Of a stretch of 64,000 nt of DNA, positions 1 through 7,866 are shown one piece after another. The position numbers were made by a program, and so were the translations under genes. Within the stretch, counting starts at the first letter, position 1; the number at the start of each line of letters is the position of its first letter. The DNA comes from Billgrantia aerodenitrificans (GTDB lineage: Bacteria; Pseudomonadota; Gammaproteobacteria; Pseudomonadales; Halomonadaceae): NCBI RefSeq assembly GCF_021404405.1, contig NZ_JABFTV010000001.1:310001-374000 (forward strand), in the 5' to 3' direction. The notes beneath the pieces are model-generated. The model searched no databases. It saw only the letters and a list, made by a program, of their open reading frames with translations, and had not been told where the DNA came from.

Positions 1-2
1 AC

Positions 3-815
3 GAAGCGGTCGACGTTCAGGCGGAGCACATACCGTTCGAGCAGCTGGCGCTATCCCTGGAGCTGGAGCAGGGCGTGATGACGGTGGAGCCGCTGCAAGT
101 CGGCCTCGGTGGCGGGCAGGTCAGAGCATCCTGGGTGATGGATGCGCGCCAGGCCGCCATCGAGGGGAATCTGCAGCTGGCGATGGATGGGGTCAACCTC
201 AGTGTCCTGCTGGACGAGGCGGGCCTGCCCGAGGTGGCCCGCGACACCCTGGGCGTGATCGGCGGACGGGGCGACTTCCGCTACCGCGGGCGCTCCATGC
301 ATGAGGCCATGGCCGGGCTCGACGGCGAACTCGAGCTGGCCATGGCCCAGGGCTGGCTCGACATCATTGCCGCCGAGCTGCTGCCGCTCAACGTGGCCAA
401 CGCGCTGGTGGCGGCGCTGACGGGTGAAGGTCAGGTGCAGCTCGAATGCACCTACGTGCGCTTCGTCGCCGAGCACGGCCTGGCCGACCTGGACGAATTC
501 TTCATGGCCACCGAGATCGCTCACTTCGAGGGGGCGGGCGCCATCAACCTGGAGACGGAGCGCATGGATCTGGCCTTTCAGGGGCACAACATTGACCCGA
601 CTCTGTTCACCGGAAACTCACCGGTAGAGCTGCAGGGATCGTTGCGCGACCCCGAAGTGAACGTGATCACCCAGGAGCTGATTGCCCGTGGTGCGCTCTC
701 GCTGCTGGGCGCCATCGTCGCGCCGCCCCTGGCGATCCTGCCATGGGTCGACCTCGGCGGTGGCGAGCAGGTCGGGATGGGCTGTGAACGGGCGCTGGCG
801 GAGTTCCAGGAGTGA
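3..815 (+). CDS. AsmA-family protein, C-terminal part (5' end outside window)
   Basis: The reading frame is open from the left edge and ends with TGA at 813-815, so only the last 270 or so residues are seen. The visible part is rich in alternating beta-strand-like segments and has the AsmA C-terminal pattern: a GGRGDFRYRGRS segment, then an amphipathic stretch (ELLPLNVANALVAALTGEG), then repeats ending in a hydrophobic run near the C-terminus (LLGAIVAPPLAILPWVDLG). AsmA-like proteins are inner-membrane-anchored periplasmic proteins connected with outer-membrane lipid homeostasis. The N-terminal anchor is not in the window. Internal ATGs near 75 are unlikely starts because coding continues upstream of them without a stop. 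Family assignment rests on overall pattern, so it is moderately sure. Confidence 0.65.
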   Translation, partial: EAVDVQAEHIPFEQLALSLELEQGVMTVEPLQVGLGGGQVRASWVMDARQAAIEGNLQLAMDGVNLSVLLDEAGLPEVARDTLGVIGGRGDFRYRGRSMHEAMAGLDGELELAMAQGWLDIIAAELLPLNVANALVAALTGEGQVQLECTYVRFVAEHGLADLDEFFMATEIAHFEGAGAINLETERMDLAFQGHNIDPTLFTGNSPVELQGSLRDPEVNVITQELIARGALSLLGAIVAPPLAILPWVDLGGGEQVGMGCERALAEFQE

Positions 816-825
816 AGCCGGTGCT

Positions 826-1167
826 TCACTGCGCCTCGTGCCATGCCTCGTGACCGCAGCTGAGGCAGTGGAAGAGCGCTTCGAAGCCGCTTCGAGTATC
901 CGCCGAGCGGCGCAGCGTGCCTTTCTGGTAGGTAAAGGAGCGCAGCGAGCAGACCGGGCAGCGGATCTCCTCGTACCGCAGGCGGCGGGGCAGGTCATCC
1001 GGCGCCTGTTCCGCTGACGGAGCGCCTGCATCGCGCAAGCCGTCCAGCTCCGCGTACAGGGTTTGCGCCAGGCGCTGAGCCTCTTCCGCCTGCGCGGGAG
1101 CGGCCAGCTCGGCCAAGCGTTCGATGCCTCTCTTCAAGGCGGTCAGGCGTGGTGCGATGTCGGCCAT
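826..1167 (-). CDS. small zinc-ribbon protein, function unknown
   Basis: This 113-residue protein has a helical N-terminal half (residues 1-60, likely coiled coil) and a C-terminal treble-clef/zinc-ribbon with two CxxC pairs: CPVC at about residue 70 and CLSC at about residue 100. The pairs are about 30 residues apart, as in TFIIS-like or rubredoxin-like ribbons that hold one structural zinc. An AGGAG site lies 6 bases before the ATG. It is convergent with the AsmA-like gene, with only 10 bases between the stops, and downstream of the flavoprotein gene on the same strand. I do not recognise a named family and assign no function. Confidence 0.7.
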   Translation of the reverse strand: MADIAPRLTALKRGIERLAELAAPAQAEEAQRLAQTLYAELDGLRDAGAPSAEQAPDDLPRRLRYEEIRCPVCSLRSFTYQKGTLRRSADTRSGFEALFHCLSCGHEAWHEAQ

Positions 1168-1265
1168 TGGGCTCTCCTGCGTCGTAACCCAGTTCTTTTA
1201 TCAGCATAACCCGGACTTGCGGATATGACATGTCGTGCCGACGAACTCGCCCGTGCAGCCATTTG

Positions 1266-2729
1266 TTAGCCGCCTGGTCCATACTCCAGACACCGCTCCC
1301 CCATCTCCGGCCCCTGCAACAGCGCTCTGTTGAGATCACGTAGCGCGCTGCGCAGTCCCTCCTCCAGCACCGGATGGTAATAGGGCATTTCGAGCATGCG
1401 CTCTACCCCCATCTTCTGCTCCAGCGCCCAGGCAAGCAGATGGGCGAGATGTTCCACGCGTGGGCCGAACAGCTCGGCGCCGAGGAACTGCCCCGAGCCG
1501 TGCTCGGCGTACAGGCACATCATGCCGCGGTTCTGGCGCATCACCACGGCTCGCCCCTGGTCCTCGAAGGAGGCGCCGCCCTCGGCGATGCCGTCACAGC
1601 CGAAGCGCTGCCGCGCCTCGTCGCGACTCAGGCCCACCGTGGCCATCTGGGGATCGGTGAAGGCGATCGACAGTGCAGTGCTGCGCCGGCCTGCGCGACG
1701 CTCGGGATAACGTCCGGCATTGTGGCCGGCAATGCGCCCCTGCTGATTGGCCTCGTGCAGCAGTGGCAGTTCCTGGCTGGCGTCGCCGGCAATGAACACA
1801 TGGCTGGCCTCGCCGTCGGCGCGCTGGCACTGCATGGTGAAGCGGTTGTAGAGGGGCACGCCTTCGCCGTTCAACGCCAGACCGGCGTTTTCCAGCGCCA
1901 GGTTGTCGAGGTTGGGGCGTCGCCCGGTGGCTGCCAGCAGATAGTCGAAGCGTTCGGTCAGGTGTCGGTCGCTGCCGCGCTCGCGAAAGGTAACTACCAC
2001 CTGCTCACCGTCGCGCTCGATGGTGTCGACGTCGGCTGCCGGATCGAGATAGAACTCCTGATTGAAGATTCGCTCGGCGTAGTCGCGGATTACCGGATCC
2101 TGGAACGGTCCGAGTGAGCCGCTCTTGCCGAACAGGCGCAGGCGCACGCCCAGGCGGCTCAGCGCCTGACCCAGCTCCAGGCCGACGATGCCGGCGCCGA
2201 ACACGGCGAGCGACTCGGGCAGCGTTTGCCATTCGAATACTGCATCGCTATCGATCAGGCGGTCGCCGGCTGGTTCGAAGACGCCAGGGGCATGGGGGCG
2301 CGAGCCGGTCGCGATGACGATGGTGCGTGCCCGCACGCGCAGGTCATTGCCCACACGCAGCGTGTTGGCATCCTCGAAGCGGGCGTTCCCCACGAGCAGG
2401 TTGGCGGGTTCGATCCGACGCATGGAATCGAGCACGCTGTCGACGAAGGCATCGCGCTCCTCTCTGACTCGTGCCATGACGGCTCGGTCGTCGATGTCGA
2501 CGTTGCCTACCCGGATGCCGAAGCCGGCTGCATTCCCAGCTTGATGCGCGCTCTCCGCCGCCGCGATGAGCAGCTTCGAAGGCATGCAGCCCACTCGGGC
2601 ACAGGTGGTGCCGGGCTCACCGCCTTCGATCAGCACCACCTCGTCGTGATACTGCCGGGCCGCTTGCCACGCGCTCAGGCCAGCGGTGCCGGCCCCGATG
2701 ATGGCGATCTCGACGTTGCGTTCCTGCAT
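1266..2729 (-). CDS. dihydrolipoamide dehydrogenase-like flavoprotein disulfide reductase
   Basis: The 487-residue protein has the class I pyridine nucleotide-disulfide reductase layout. An FAD dinucleotide fold opens it (IGAGTAGLSA, about residues 10-19), followed by the redox-active pair in TTCARVGCMPSK (CxxxxC, about residues 41-50), a central NAD(P) fold (FGAGIVGLELGQAL, about 175), a second FAD contact (FIAGDA, about 310) and a C-terminal dimerisation domain with the His-Glu dyad region YYHPVLEEGL. The family passes electrons between dihydrolipoamide or a similar thiol and NAD. No 2-oxoacid dehydrogenase E1/E2 genes lie nearby, so it is probably not the housekeeping E3 and the substrate is unclear. 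Start at 2729 is supported by a GGGAGAAAGG site just upstream. Confidence 0.85.
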   Translation of the reverse strand: MQERNVEIAIIGAGTAGLSAWQAARQYHDEVVLIEGGEPGTTCARVGCMPSKLLIAAAESAHQAGNAAGFGIRVGNVDIDDRAVMARVREERDAFVDSVLDSMRRIEPANLLVGNARFEDANTLRVGNDLRVRARTIVIATGSRPHAPGVFEPAGDRLIDSDAVFEWQTLPESLAVFGAGIVGLELGQALSRLGVRLRLFGKSGSLGPFQDPVIRDYAERIFNQEFYLDPAADVDTIERDGEQVVVTFRERGSDRHLTERFDYLLAATGRRPNLDNLALENAGLALNGEGVPLYNRFTMQCQRADGEASHVFIAGDASQELPLLHEANQQGRIAGHNAGRYPERRAGRRSTALSIAFTDPQMATVGLSRDEARQRFGCDGIAEGGASFEDQGRAVVMRQNRGMMCLYAEHGSGQFLGAELFGPRVEHLAHLLAWALEQKMGVERMLEMPYYHPVLEEGLRSALRDLNRALLQGPEMGERCLEYGPGG

Positions 2730-2804
2730 GACCTTTCTCCCTGGCAGTGGCTTTCTAAAGAGCCTAGTCGCTGCGTGCCGGTATGGGTCAATGCAGGTAA
2801 GTAC

Positions 2805-2993
2805 TCAGGACTTGCGGTTATGGCTGGGCTTGTTCTTCTGACTGGTTGAAGCCATTTTCTCGAGTTCCGCCTCGTCCATGGACTCGTACATCTGCTTCGA
2901 TGCGCCTTCGAGTTCACTCACCTTTTTCTCTCCGCGCTTGGCGGCAAGTGCAGCACCGGCAGCCATCTGCTGCGCCTTTGATTTGGCTGGCAT
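2805..2993 (-). CDS. DUF3008-family small basic protein
   Basis: A 62-residue, highly charged protein beginning MPAKSKAQQMAAGAALAAKRGE, the hallmark of DUF3008. The family is short, lysine-rich and of unknown function, found across Proteobacteria. The start at 2993 is chosen over an ATG 33 bases upstream because an AAAAGGAG site sits 8 bases before it and because the family begins with MPAKSK. The C-terminal half is acidic then lysine-rich (SELEGASKQMYESMDEAELEKMA), consistent with a small helical protein. It stands alone between the flavoprotein gene and an AT-rich intergenic region. No function is assigned. Confidence 0.75.
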   Translation of the reverse strand: MPAKSKAQQMAAGAALAAKRGEKKVSELEGASKQMYESMDEAELEKMASTSQKNKPSHNRKS

Positions 2994-3371
2994 GGGCTTG
3001 CTCCTTTTCGTCGACCGTAACGTCAATTCAAGCGGCCCGATCCAATGGCGCGCTTATCACAGAATTTAGTCGGTGTTTGAGAATCCTTCCGTTTCAACCT
3101 GTTACATGTTTCTGCCGTCAGTATTCGAATACGGCGTTCGCTAATTCGGATAATTGTCTTGGCTCAGCTCTCAGCCACTGATTAACTCCGTTAATAACTA
3201 AAATATGGATACTTGAAGTTGCAAAACTCCTTTGACTGGTCGTGGCGGGCATGATATCTGAACCCTCAAGAAGAATAAGATAGCGACCTGGCGTGAGTGA
3301 AGTCGGTAGTAAGGGACCACCGTTGGAAACGTGACGGGTAGCCCCGTCGTATGCTGCAAGGAAGGAGTTGC
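2994..3371. other. 378-bp AT-rich intergenic region with palindromes and a structured leader
   Basis: No gene is supported here. The stretch is clearly more AT-rich than its surroundings. It holds a 12-bp perfect palindrome GTATTCGAATAC (3121-3132) and an inverted repeat TTAAC-TCC-GTTAA (3182-3194). Close to the downstream gene it can form CGTTGGAAACG (3321-3331) and a perfect 6-bp stem GACGGG-TAGC-CCCGTC (3333-3348), then a GGAAGGAG ribosome site at 3360-3367. It presumably carries divergent promoters for the DUF3008 gene and the GGDEF-EAL gene. I looked for a c-di-GMP riboswitch core and did not find one. Confidence 0.5.
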
Positions 3372-4679
3372 ATGCGCCAGCTCGTTTTTCATGGCCGATC
3401 CCAGGGAGCGGCCAGTCAGGTTTGCCACGACGACGTCACCGGTCTGGTCACTCGCCGCTGCGCCGAGCGCCAACTCGCCGCTGCGCTGGTTCAGGCCGCC
3501 GAAAGGGAAGCCTGCGTAGCCGTATTGCATGTCGATGTCGATCACCTGAAGGAGATCAACCACTCGCTGGGGCGTCCCGTGGGCGATGCCTGCCTGCGAC
3601 TCATGGCGCAGCGCATCGTCGAGACCGTCGACAGCCGCGGCAGCGTGAGCCGGATGGACAGCGATGAGCTGATGATCGAGCTGCCGGGGATCGCGAGTCT
3701 TGATGACGTGATACCGCTGGTGGAGAGGCTGCTGGAACATATCCGCCGGCCGCTCGAGGTTTTCGGCCAGGTGCTTTTCTCGAGCTGTTGCATCGGCCTT
3801 GCCCTCTATCCCGACCACGGCGTTACCGTCACCGAGCTGATGCGCCACGCCAACCTGGCCAGGCGCAAGGCGCAGACCCGGGGCGCTTCGCAGTACTGTG
3901 TCTTCTCGCCGAGTCTGCTCGAAGACGACACTGACCGTGTACAACTGCGCTGTGACCTTCGCCATGCCCTGGAGCGGGGAGAAATGGCGTTGGTCTACCG
4001 ACCCTTGATCTGTGCGCGTAGCGGCCAGGTCGTGGCGATCTCGGCCCAGCCGCGATGGAATTCACCGCGCTTCGGCGTGTTGGAGCTGTCCAAATGGACA
4101 CCGGCAGCCCGCGACAATGGCCAACTGACCGACATCTGTCATTGGGTGCTGAAGCACGCCTGCCTGCATGCCCGCTCCTGGTACGAAGCCGGCTCTGGCC
4201 TCCGGGTATTGGTTGGCGTGCCGGCCGAAGGCATGACGGACGAAGGGCTGATCGAGCGTGTCGAACAGGCTTTGGCCGAGAGCTGCCTGCCCCCAGGGCT
4301 GCTCGAGATCGAGCTGACCGAGGGCGGTTTGATGCGCGACCCCCACCACGCCAGCAGGGTGCTCGGAAAGCTTCAGACCATGGGCGTCCGCCTTGCCATC
4401 GACGGCTTCGGCAGCGGTCATTCCATTCTCGGTCATCTCGGCCTGTTTCCCCTCGATACGCTCAAACTAGATTCACTGTTCATCAACGATTGCCTCGACA
4501 ATCCGCGCCATCAGGCGATCATTCGCTCGGTCATCGGGATGGCCCACGAGCTGGGGATTCGTGTGGCGGCGAGCGGGGTCAGCTCGCGCCAGCAGGTGGA
4601 TTTCCTGCGCGAGCAGGGCTGCGACCTGCTGCAGGGAAGTCTGTGGTCACGCATGGAATACAGCGACCCGATGGCGTAA
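3372..4679 (+). CDS. GGDEF-EAL domain protein with degenerate active sites
   Basis: The 435-residue protein has a GGDEF domain (about residues 20-180) joined to an EAL domain (about 195-430) with no signal peptide, membrane segment or PAS domain. The cyclase signature is replaced by RMDSDEL (about 94-100), so diguanylate cyclase activity is not expected. The EAL signature is replaced by ISAQPRW (about 223-229). Other phosphodiesterase residues are also lost: DDFG reads IDGFG, the AEGVE motif reads ASGVS, and the Asn of the NxS motif is Gly. The ELTE Glu, the LKLD Lys and the QG pair remain. It is probably a c-di-GMP- or protein-binding regulator rather than an enzyme. Start 3372 is chosen for the GGAAGGAG site 5 bases upstream. 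Confidence 0.9.
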   Translation: MRQLVFHGRSQGAASQVCHDDVTGLVTRRCAERQLAAALVQAAEREACVAVLHVDVDHLKEINHSLGRPVGDACLRLMAQRIVETVDSRGSVSRMDSDELMIELPGIASLDDVIPLVERLLEHIRRPLEVFGQVLFSSCCIGLALYPDHGVTVTELMRHANLARRKAQTRGASQYCVFSPSLLEDDTDRVQLRCDLRHALERGEMALVYRPLICARSGQVVAISAQPRWNSPRFGVLELSKWTPAARDNGQLTDICHWVLKHACLHARSWYEAGSGLRVLVGVPAEGMTDEGLIERVEQALAESCLPPGLLEIELTEGGLMRDPHHASRVLGKLQTMGVRLAIDGFGSGHSILGHLGLFPLDTLKLDSLFINDCLDNPRHQAIIRSVIGMAHELGIRVAASGVSSRQQVDFLREQGCDLLQGSLWSRMEYSDPMA

Positions 4680-4789
4680 GCGTCCTGGGGCTAGCCGGGC
4701 AGCGGCGAGGCAAAGGCGAGTTGCGGTAAAGCCGCTTTCGACCGACGATGACATCTCGTTTCCCGAGCCAAACCTTGAAAGGAGCCGCC

Positions 4790-4987
4790 ATGCCCATCGT
4801 CACCATTCAGCAATTTCCCCGCGACCTGTCCCAGAAACGCGAACTGGCCCAGCGCATCACCCAGGCGTTCGTCGAAGTCTATGGCGTTGCGGAGGAGAGC
4901 GTTCAGGTCTTCTACAACGAAGTGGATGGCGAGAACTGGGCCAAGGCGGGCAAGATGGGCAGCGATCGACAACAGGGACAAGGCTGA
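4790..4987 (+). CDS. 4-oxalocrotonate tautomerase-family protein
   Basis: A 65-residue protein starting MPIVTIQQFP. In this family the initiator Met is removed and Pro-1 becomes the catalytic base in keto-enol tautomerisation; the monomers assemble into hexamers or trimers. Here Pro follows Met directly, and the helix KRELAQRITQAFVEVYGV and the VQVFYNEV strand fit the beta-alpha-beta fold. The start at 4790 is fixed by GAAAGGAG 6 bases upstream and by the need for the terminal Pro; the in-frame ATG at 4748 would bury it. The creatininase-family gene follows after 16 bases, so the two are likely co-transcribed. The substrate is unknown. Confidence 0.85.
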   Translation: MPIVTIQQFPRDLSQKRELAQRITQAFVEVYGVAEESVQVFYNEVDGENWAKAGKMGSDRQQGQG

Positions 4988-5003
4988 GGCCAAGGAGGCA
5001 TAC

Positions 5004-5750
5004 ATGCGACTTCAGCACGCTACCTGGCAGGAGGTCGAGGCCTACCTGGCACGCGAAACCGGCATCATCGTGCCGATCGGCTCCACCGAACAGCATGGCC
5101 CCAACGGCCTGGTGGGGACCGATGCCATCTGCCCGGAAACCGTCGCCTGGGAGGTCGGCAAGCGTCACGGCGTGCTAGTCGCACCGACCCAGAATCTGGG
5201 CATGGCCCAGCATCACCTGGCCTTTCCAGGCACTATCAGCCTGCGTCCCAGCACGCTGATCGCCGTGCTGCGCGACACCGTGCTGTCCTTATCGCGCCAT
5301 GGATTCACTCATGTCTTCTTCCTCAATGGCCACGGTGGCAACATCGCCACCATGAGTGCGGCCTTTGCCGAGGTCTATGCCGAGCGGAGCCTGCAGCAGG
5401 CACCAGGCAGCGAGCTGCATCTCACCACCAACAACTGGTTTGCCGGGCCGCGAGTGCGGGAGTTGGCCGAGGCGCTCTATAGTGATGCGGAGGGCACTCA
5501 TGCCACCGCCTCGGAGGTCGCGCTCTCCTGGTTCGCCCGCCCCGAGGCTGTGAAGCAGGTCGAGATGTCGCCACGTATCGCCCCTCGCGGCAGCGCCCAG
5601 TGCGACGCCGACGAGTTCCGCCGTCGCTTTCCCGACGGTCGTATGGGCTCGGACCCGAGCCTGGCCAGCATCGAACACGGCAAGCGTTTCTTCGAAGCCA
5701 GCGTGGACGATGTGTGGGAGGCTTACCGGACGTTCAGTGGCCGGGAGTGA
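5004..5750 (+). CDS. creatininase-family amidohydrolase
   Basis: The 248-residue protein matches the creatininase fold, a metal-dependent amidohydrolase of cyclic or formamido substrates. Metal-ligand motifs are visible: STEQHGPNGLVGTD (Glu, His and Asp, about residues 26-39), NGHGGN (about 109-114) and the THATASE segment (about 168-174), which stands where the family has HAGxxET. The length is normal. The start at 5004 follows AAGGAGG by about 7 bases; a longer frame from 4881 would overlap the tautomerase gene and is rejected. It follows the tautomerase and is followed after 8 bases by an alpha/beta hydrolase, suggesting a small catabolic operon. Specific substrate cannot be read from sequence. 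Confidence 0.85.
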   Translation: MRLQHATWQEVEAYLARETGIIVPIGSTEQHGPNGLVGTDAICPETVAWEVGKRHGVLVAPTQNLGMAQHHLAFPGTISLRPSTLIAVLRDTVLSLSRHGFTHVFFLNGHGGNIATMSAAFAEVYAERSLQQAPGSELHLTTNNWFAGPRVRELAEALYSDAEGTHATASEVALSWFARPEAVKQVEMSPRIAPRGSAQCDADEFRRRFPDGRMGSDPSLASIEHGKRFFEASVDDVWEAYRTFSGRE

Positions 5751-5758
5751 GAGTCGAC

Positions 5759-6592
5759 ATGCTGCGCGTAGCGTCCACCCTGGTCGGCATCTATGGCCTC
5801 GTGGTGCTGTTGGCCTGGTTCTTTCAGGAGCGCCTGCTCTACCTGCCTCACGTGGGGCGCGAGCATGTCGCCACGCCGGCCGCACGCGGGCTGGGGTGGG
5901 AGCAGGTCGAGCTGCAAACCGCCGATGGCCTGCAGCTGGATGCCTGGTGGATACCCGTCGAGGATGCTCGCGGCAAGCTGCTGTTCTTCCACGGCAACGC
6001 CGGCAATATCTCGCATCGTCTCGACTCGATCCAGCAGTTCCATCGCCTGGGCCTGTCGGTGCTGATTCTCGACTATCGCGGCTATGGCCGCAGCGAAGGA
6101 CGCCCATCCGAAGAGGGCACGGCGCAGGATGCCAGGGCTGGTTGGCGCTGGCTGACCGAGCAGGAGGGGGCAACCGCCGACGAGATCGTGCTGTTCGGCC
6201 GCTCGCTGGGAGCGGCGGTAGCGGCCGAGCTGGCCGCCTCGCTGACGCCACAGGAGCAGCCGGCAGCGGTGATCCTCGAATCGCCGTTTCGCTCGGTGCC
6301 GGCACTGGGCCAACAGCTCTATCCCTTCCTGCCGGTGCGCTGGCTGGCAACGCTGGATTATCCCACCGCGCGTTATGTCACCCGTATCGAGTCGCCGCTG
6401 TTGGTCATCCACAGCCGCGACGACGAAATCATCCCCTTCTCCGAAGGCGAAGCGGTATACCGGGCGGCCAATGAGCCCAAGGAACTGCTCACCATTCGCG
6501 GCGGCCACAATACCGGTTTTATCGACAGTGAGCCGGATTATTCCACAGGTATCGACGCTTTCCTCCAGCGTCATGCTGGCCTTTCACGCTGA
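5759..6592 (+). CDS. membrane-anchored alpha/beta hydrolase (BEM46/ABHD13-like)
   Basis: The 277-residue protein opens with one hydrophobic segment (STLVGIYGLVVLLAWFFQ, about residues 6-23), probably an uncleaved inner-membrane anchor, followed by an alpha/beta hydrolase domain. The oxyanion region FFHGNAGN (about 80) and the nucleophile elbow FGRSLGAA (about 149-156, Ser nucleophile) are present. The acid is likely in HSRDDEIIPF and the catalytic His in GGHNTGF near the C-terminus. This order and the HGNAGN motif are typical of the BEM46/ABHD13 group, whose substrates are poorly known. It starts 8 bases after the creatininase stop, likely the same transcript. Confidence 0.85.
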   Translation: MLRVASTLVGIYGLVVLLAWFFQERLLYLPHVGREHVATPAARGLGWEQVELQTADGLQLDAWWIPVEDARGKLLFFHGNAGNISHRLDSIQQFHRLGLSVLILDYRGYGRSEGRPSEEGTAQDARAGWRWLTEQEGATADEIVLFGRSLGAAVAAELAASLTPQEQPAAVILESPFRSVPALGQQLYPFLPVRWLATLDYPTARYVTRIESPLLVIHSRDDEIIPFSEGEAVYRAANEPKELLTIRGGHNTGFIDSEPDYSTGIDAFLQRHAGLSR

Positions 6593-6763
6593 CTCGCCAC
6601 TCTGACGTCAGGAGCGCACCCTCCGACTTAAAGGGAATGAAAACAGCGGGATGGGAGTCCCTGTGTGGCTGTGGCGACATTAAGGCAGCGTCATGAAAAG
6701 TAACGCTTTTTGTCGTGGGGTTGCAGCGGGTAAGTGGCTTTTTACTATGCTCGGCGGTACGAA

Positions 6764-6791
6764 TTGACAGGCTTTCCACGGGTACTATTTT
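6764..6791 (+). promoter_or_regulatory. candidate sigma-70 promoter for the YqjD/E-like operon
   Basis: A consensus -35 hexamer TTGACA lies at 6764-6769 and a TATTTT -10 candidate at 6786-6791, a 16-base spacer. It lies about 95 bases upstream of the first gene of the 6886-8948 operon, in an otherwise featureless 293-base gap. Prediction by eye only. Confidence 0.45.
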
Positions 6792-6885
6792 TCGAGTGTC
6801 AGGCTAGCAATGAGTCTGCACCGGAATGTTGACTCAAAGCCCGATTCGCGGGCTGGACATATCTGACGAAACAGGGAGGTGGCGA

Positions 6886-7359
6886 ATGAGCGATACTCAT
6901 AACCGTGCGAGTTCGGACGGCCGCGCAAGCTCGGAGGCAAGCGCGGGCAACGGAAGCGGTCAGCCGGGCATTGACCGTGAGGAGATTCGTCAGCAGGCAG
7001 CGGAAGTAGGCGATGAGCTGCGCGACGCAGCCCAGCAGCAGGCGGAGAGTCTGCTTGATCGCCAGAAAGCTGCAGCGGTCGATCAGGCGGAGAGATTCAC
7101 GACGGTACTGCACAAGATGGCCGACGAGTTCGAGCGCCAGAAGCAACCCTATTTCTCGGGTTGTGTCAGTGAGCTGGCCAAGCGCTCCGACGCCTTTACC
7201 CGCAACCTGCGCGAGCGCGATCTGACGACCCTGCTGGAGCAGACCCGGGATTACGGCCGCCAGCATCCCGCCCTGTTCCTGGGTGGTGCGGTTGCGGCCG
7301 GCTTCATGCTTTCCCGCTTTCTGCGTAGCTCCAGCCAAGACGACATGCGCAGCCACTAG
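6886..7359 (+). CDS. YqjD/ElaB-like inner-membrane protein
   Basis: A 157-residue protein with a polar, low-complexity N-terminus, a long helical middle rich in Gln, Glu and Ala (residues about 25-125) and a short hydrophobic C-terminal tail (HPALFLGGAVAAGFMLSRFLRSS) ending in basic and polar residues. This matches the layout of tail-anchored YqjD/ElaB-type proteins, which in E. coli are stationary-phase membrane proteins that can bind ribosomes; whether that applies here is inference. The start at 6886 has a GGGAGGTGG site about 6 bases upstream, better than an ATG at 6826. It is the first gene of a three-gene operon with the YqjE-like and DUF3618-like genes. Confidence 0.7.
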   Translation: MSDTHNRASSDGRASSEASAGNGSGQPGIDREEIRQQAAEVGDELRDAAQQQAESLLDRQKAAAVDQAERFTTVLHKMADEFERQKQPYFSGCVSELAKRSDAFTRNLRERDLTTLLEQTRDYGRQHPALFLGGAVAAGFMLSRFLRSSSQDDMRSH

Positions 7360-7410
7360 CCCTCGGGACAGCCCTCACTTCAGCCGAGTGAACAAGGGAG
7401 GCGACACCTC

Positions 7411-7866
7411 ATGGATGCGGAAAACCCCATTGATGCAAAAAACAGGGTACGGACGGAGGAATCCTCGATCGGCGTTCTCTTCTCCAGCCTGGCACGGGAA
7501 GTGTCTGCGCTCGTGCGCAAGGAATCCGAGCTGGCCAAGGTGGAGATGAGCGAGAAGACCCATCAGGTCATGGGTGCCATCGCATCCATGGCCATTGCCG
7601 GGGCGGTACTGCTATGCGGCTTTCTGGTGCTGCTGGCCGCCGCGGTGTTCGGGCTCAATACCGTGCTCCCCCCTGAAACCACCCCGTGGCTCTCTGCGCT
7701 CATCGTGGGAGGGGTCGTGGTGGTGATCGGGCTCATCATGCTGCAGGCGGGGCGCAAGAAGCTCCAGCGAGAAAGCCTGATGCCGACCCGCACGCTGGCC
7801 AGCCTGCGGCGCGACAAGGCGCTGGCTCAGCAGCACGAGGAGACGGTCAAGGAGGAGCTGAAATGA
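7411..7866 (+). CDS. YqjE-like membrane protein (phage-holin-family fold, PF07332)
   Basis: A 151-residue protein with an amphipathic N-terminal region, two adjacent transmembrane helices (about residues 50-75 and 88-112) joined by a short Pro-rich turn, and a basic C-terminal tail. This is the PF07332 layout (Actinobacterial holin-X/YqjE). The family name contains holin, but chromosomal members next to YqjD-like genes are ordinary envelope proteins, not lysis genes. Its stop overlaps the start of the next gene in an ATGA arrangement, showing translational coupling, and it follows the YqjD-like gene by about 50 bases. Likely role: membrane or envelope stress, function unproven. Confidence 0.8.
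   Translation: MDAENPIDAKNRVRTEESSIGVLFSSLAREVSALVRKESELAKVEMSEKTHQVMGAIASMAIAGAVLLCGFLVLLAAAVFGLNTVLPPETTPWLSALIVGGVVVVIGLIMLQAGRKKLQRESLMPTRTLASLRRDKALAQQHEETVKEELK

Noticed and set aside
3270..3371. c-di-GMP riboswitch before the GGDEF-EAL gene
   Set aside because: The conserved GEMM core elements could not be found, only short unrelated hairpins.
7411..7866. Phage holin
   Set aside because: The family name reflects PF07332, but the gene is embedded in a YqjD/DUF3618 operon with no phage genes nearby.
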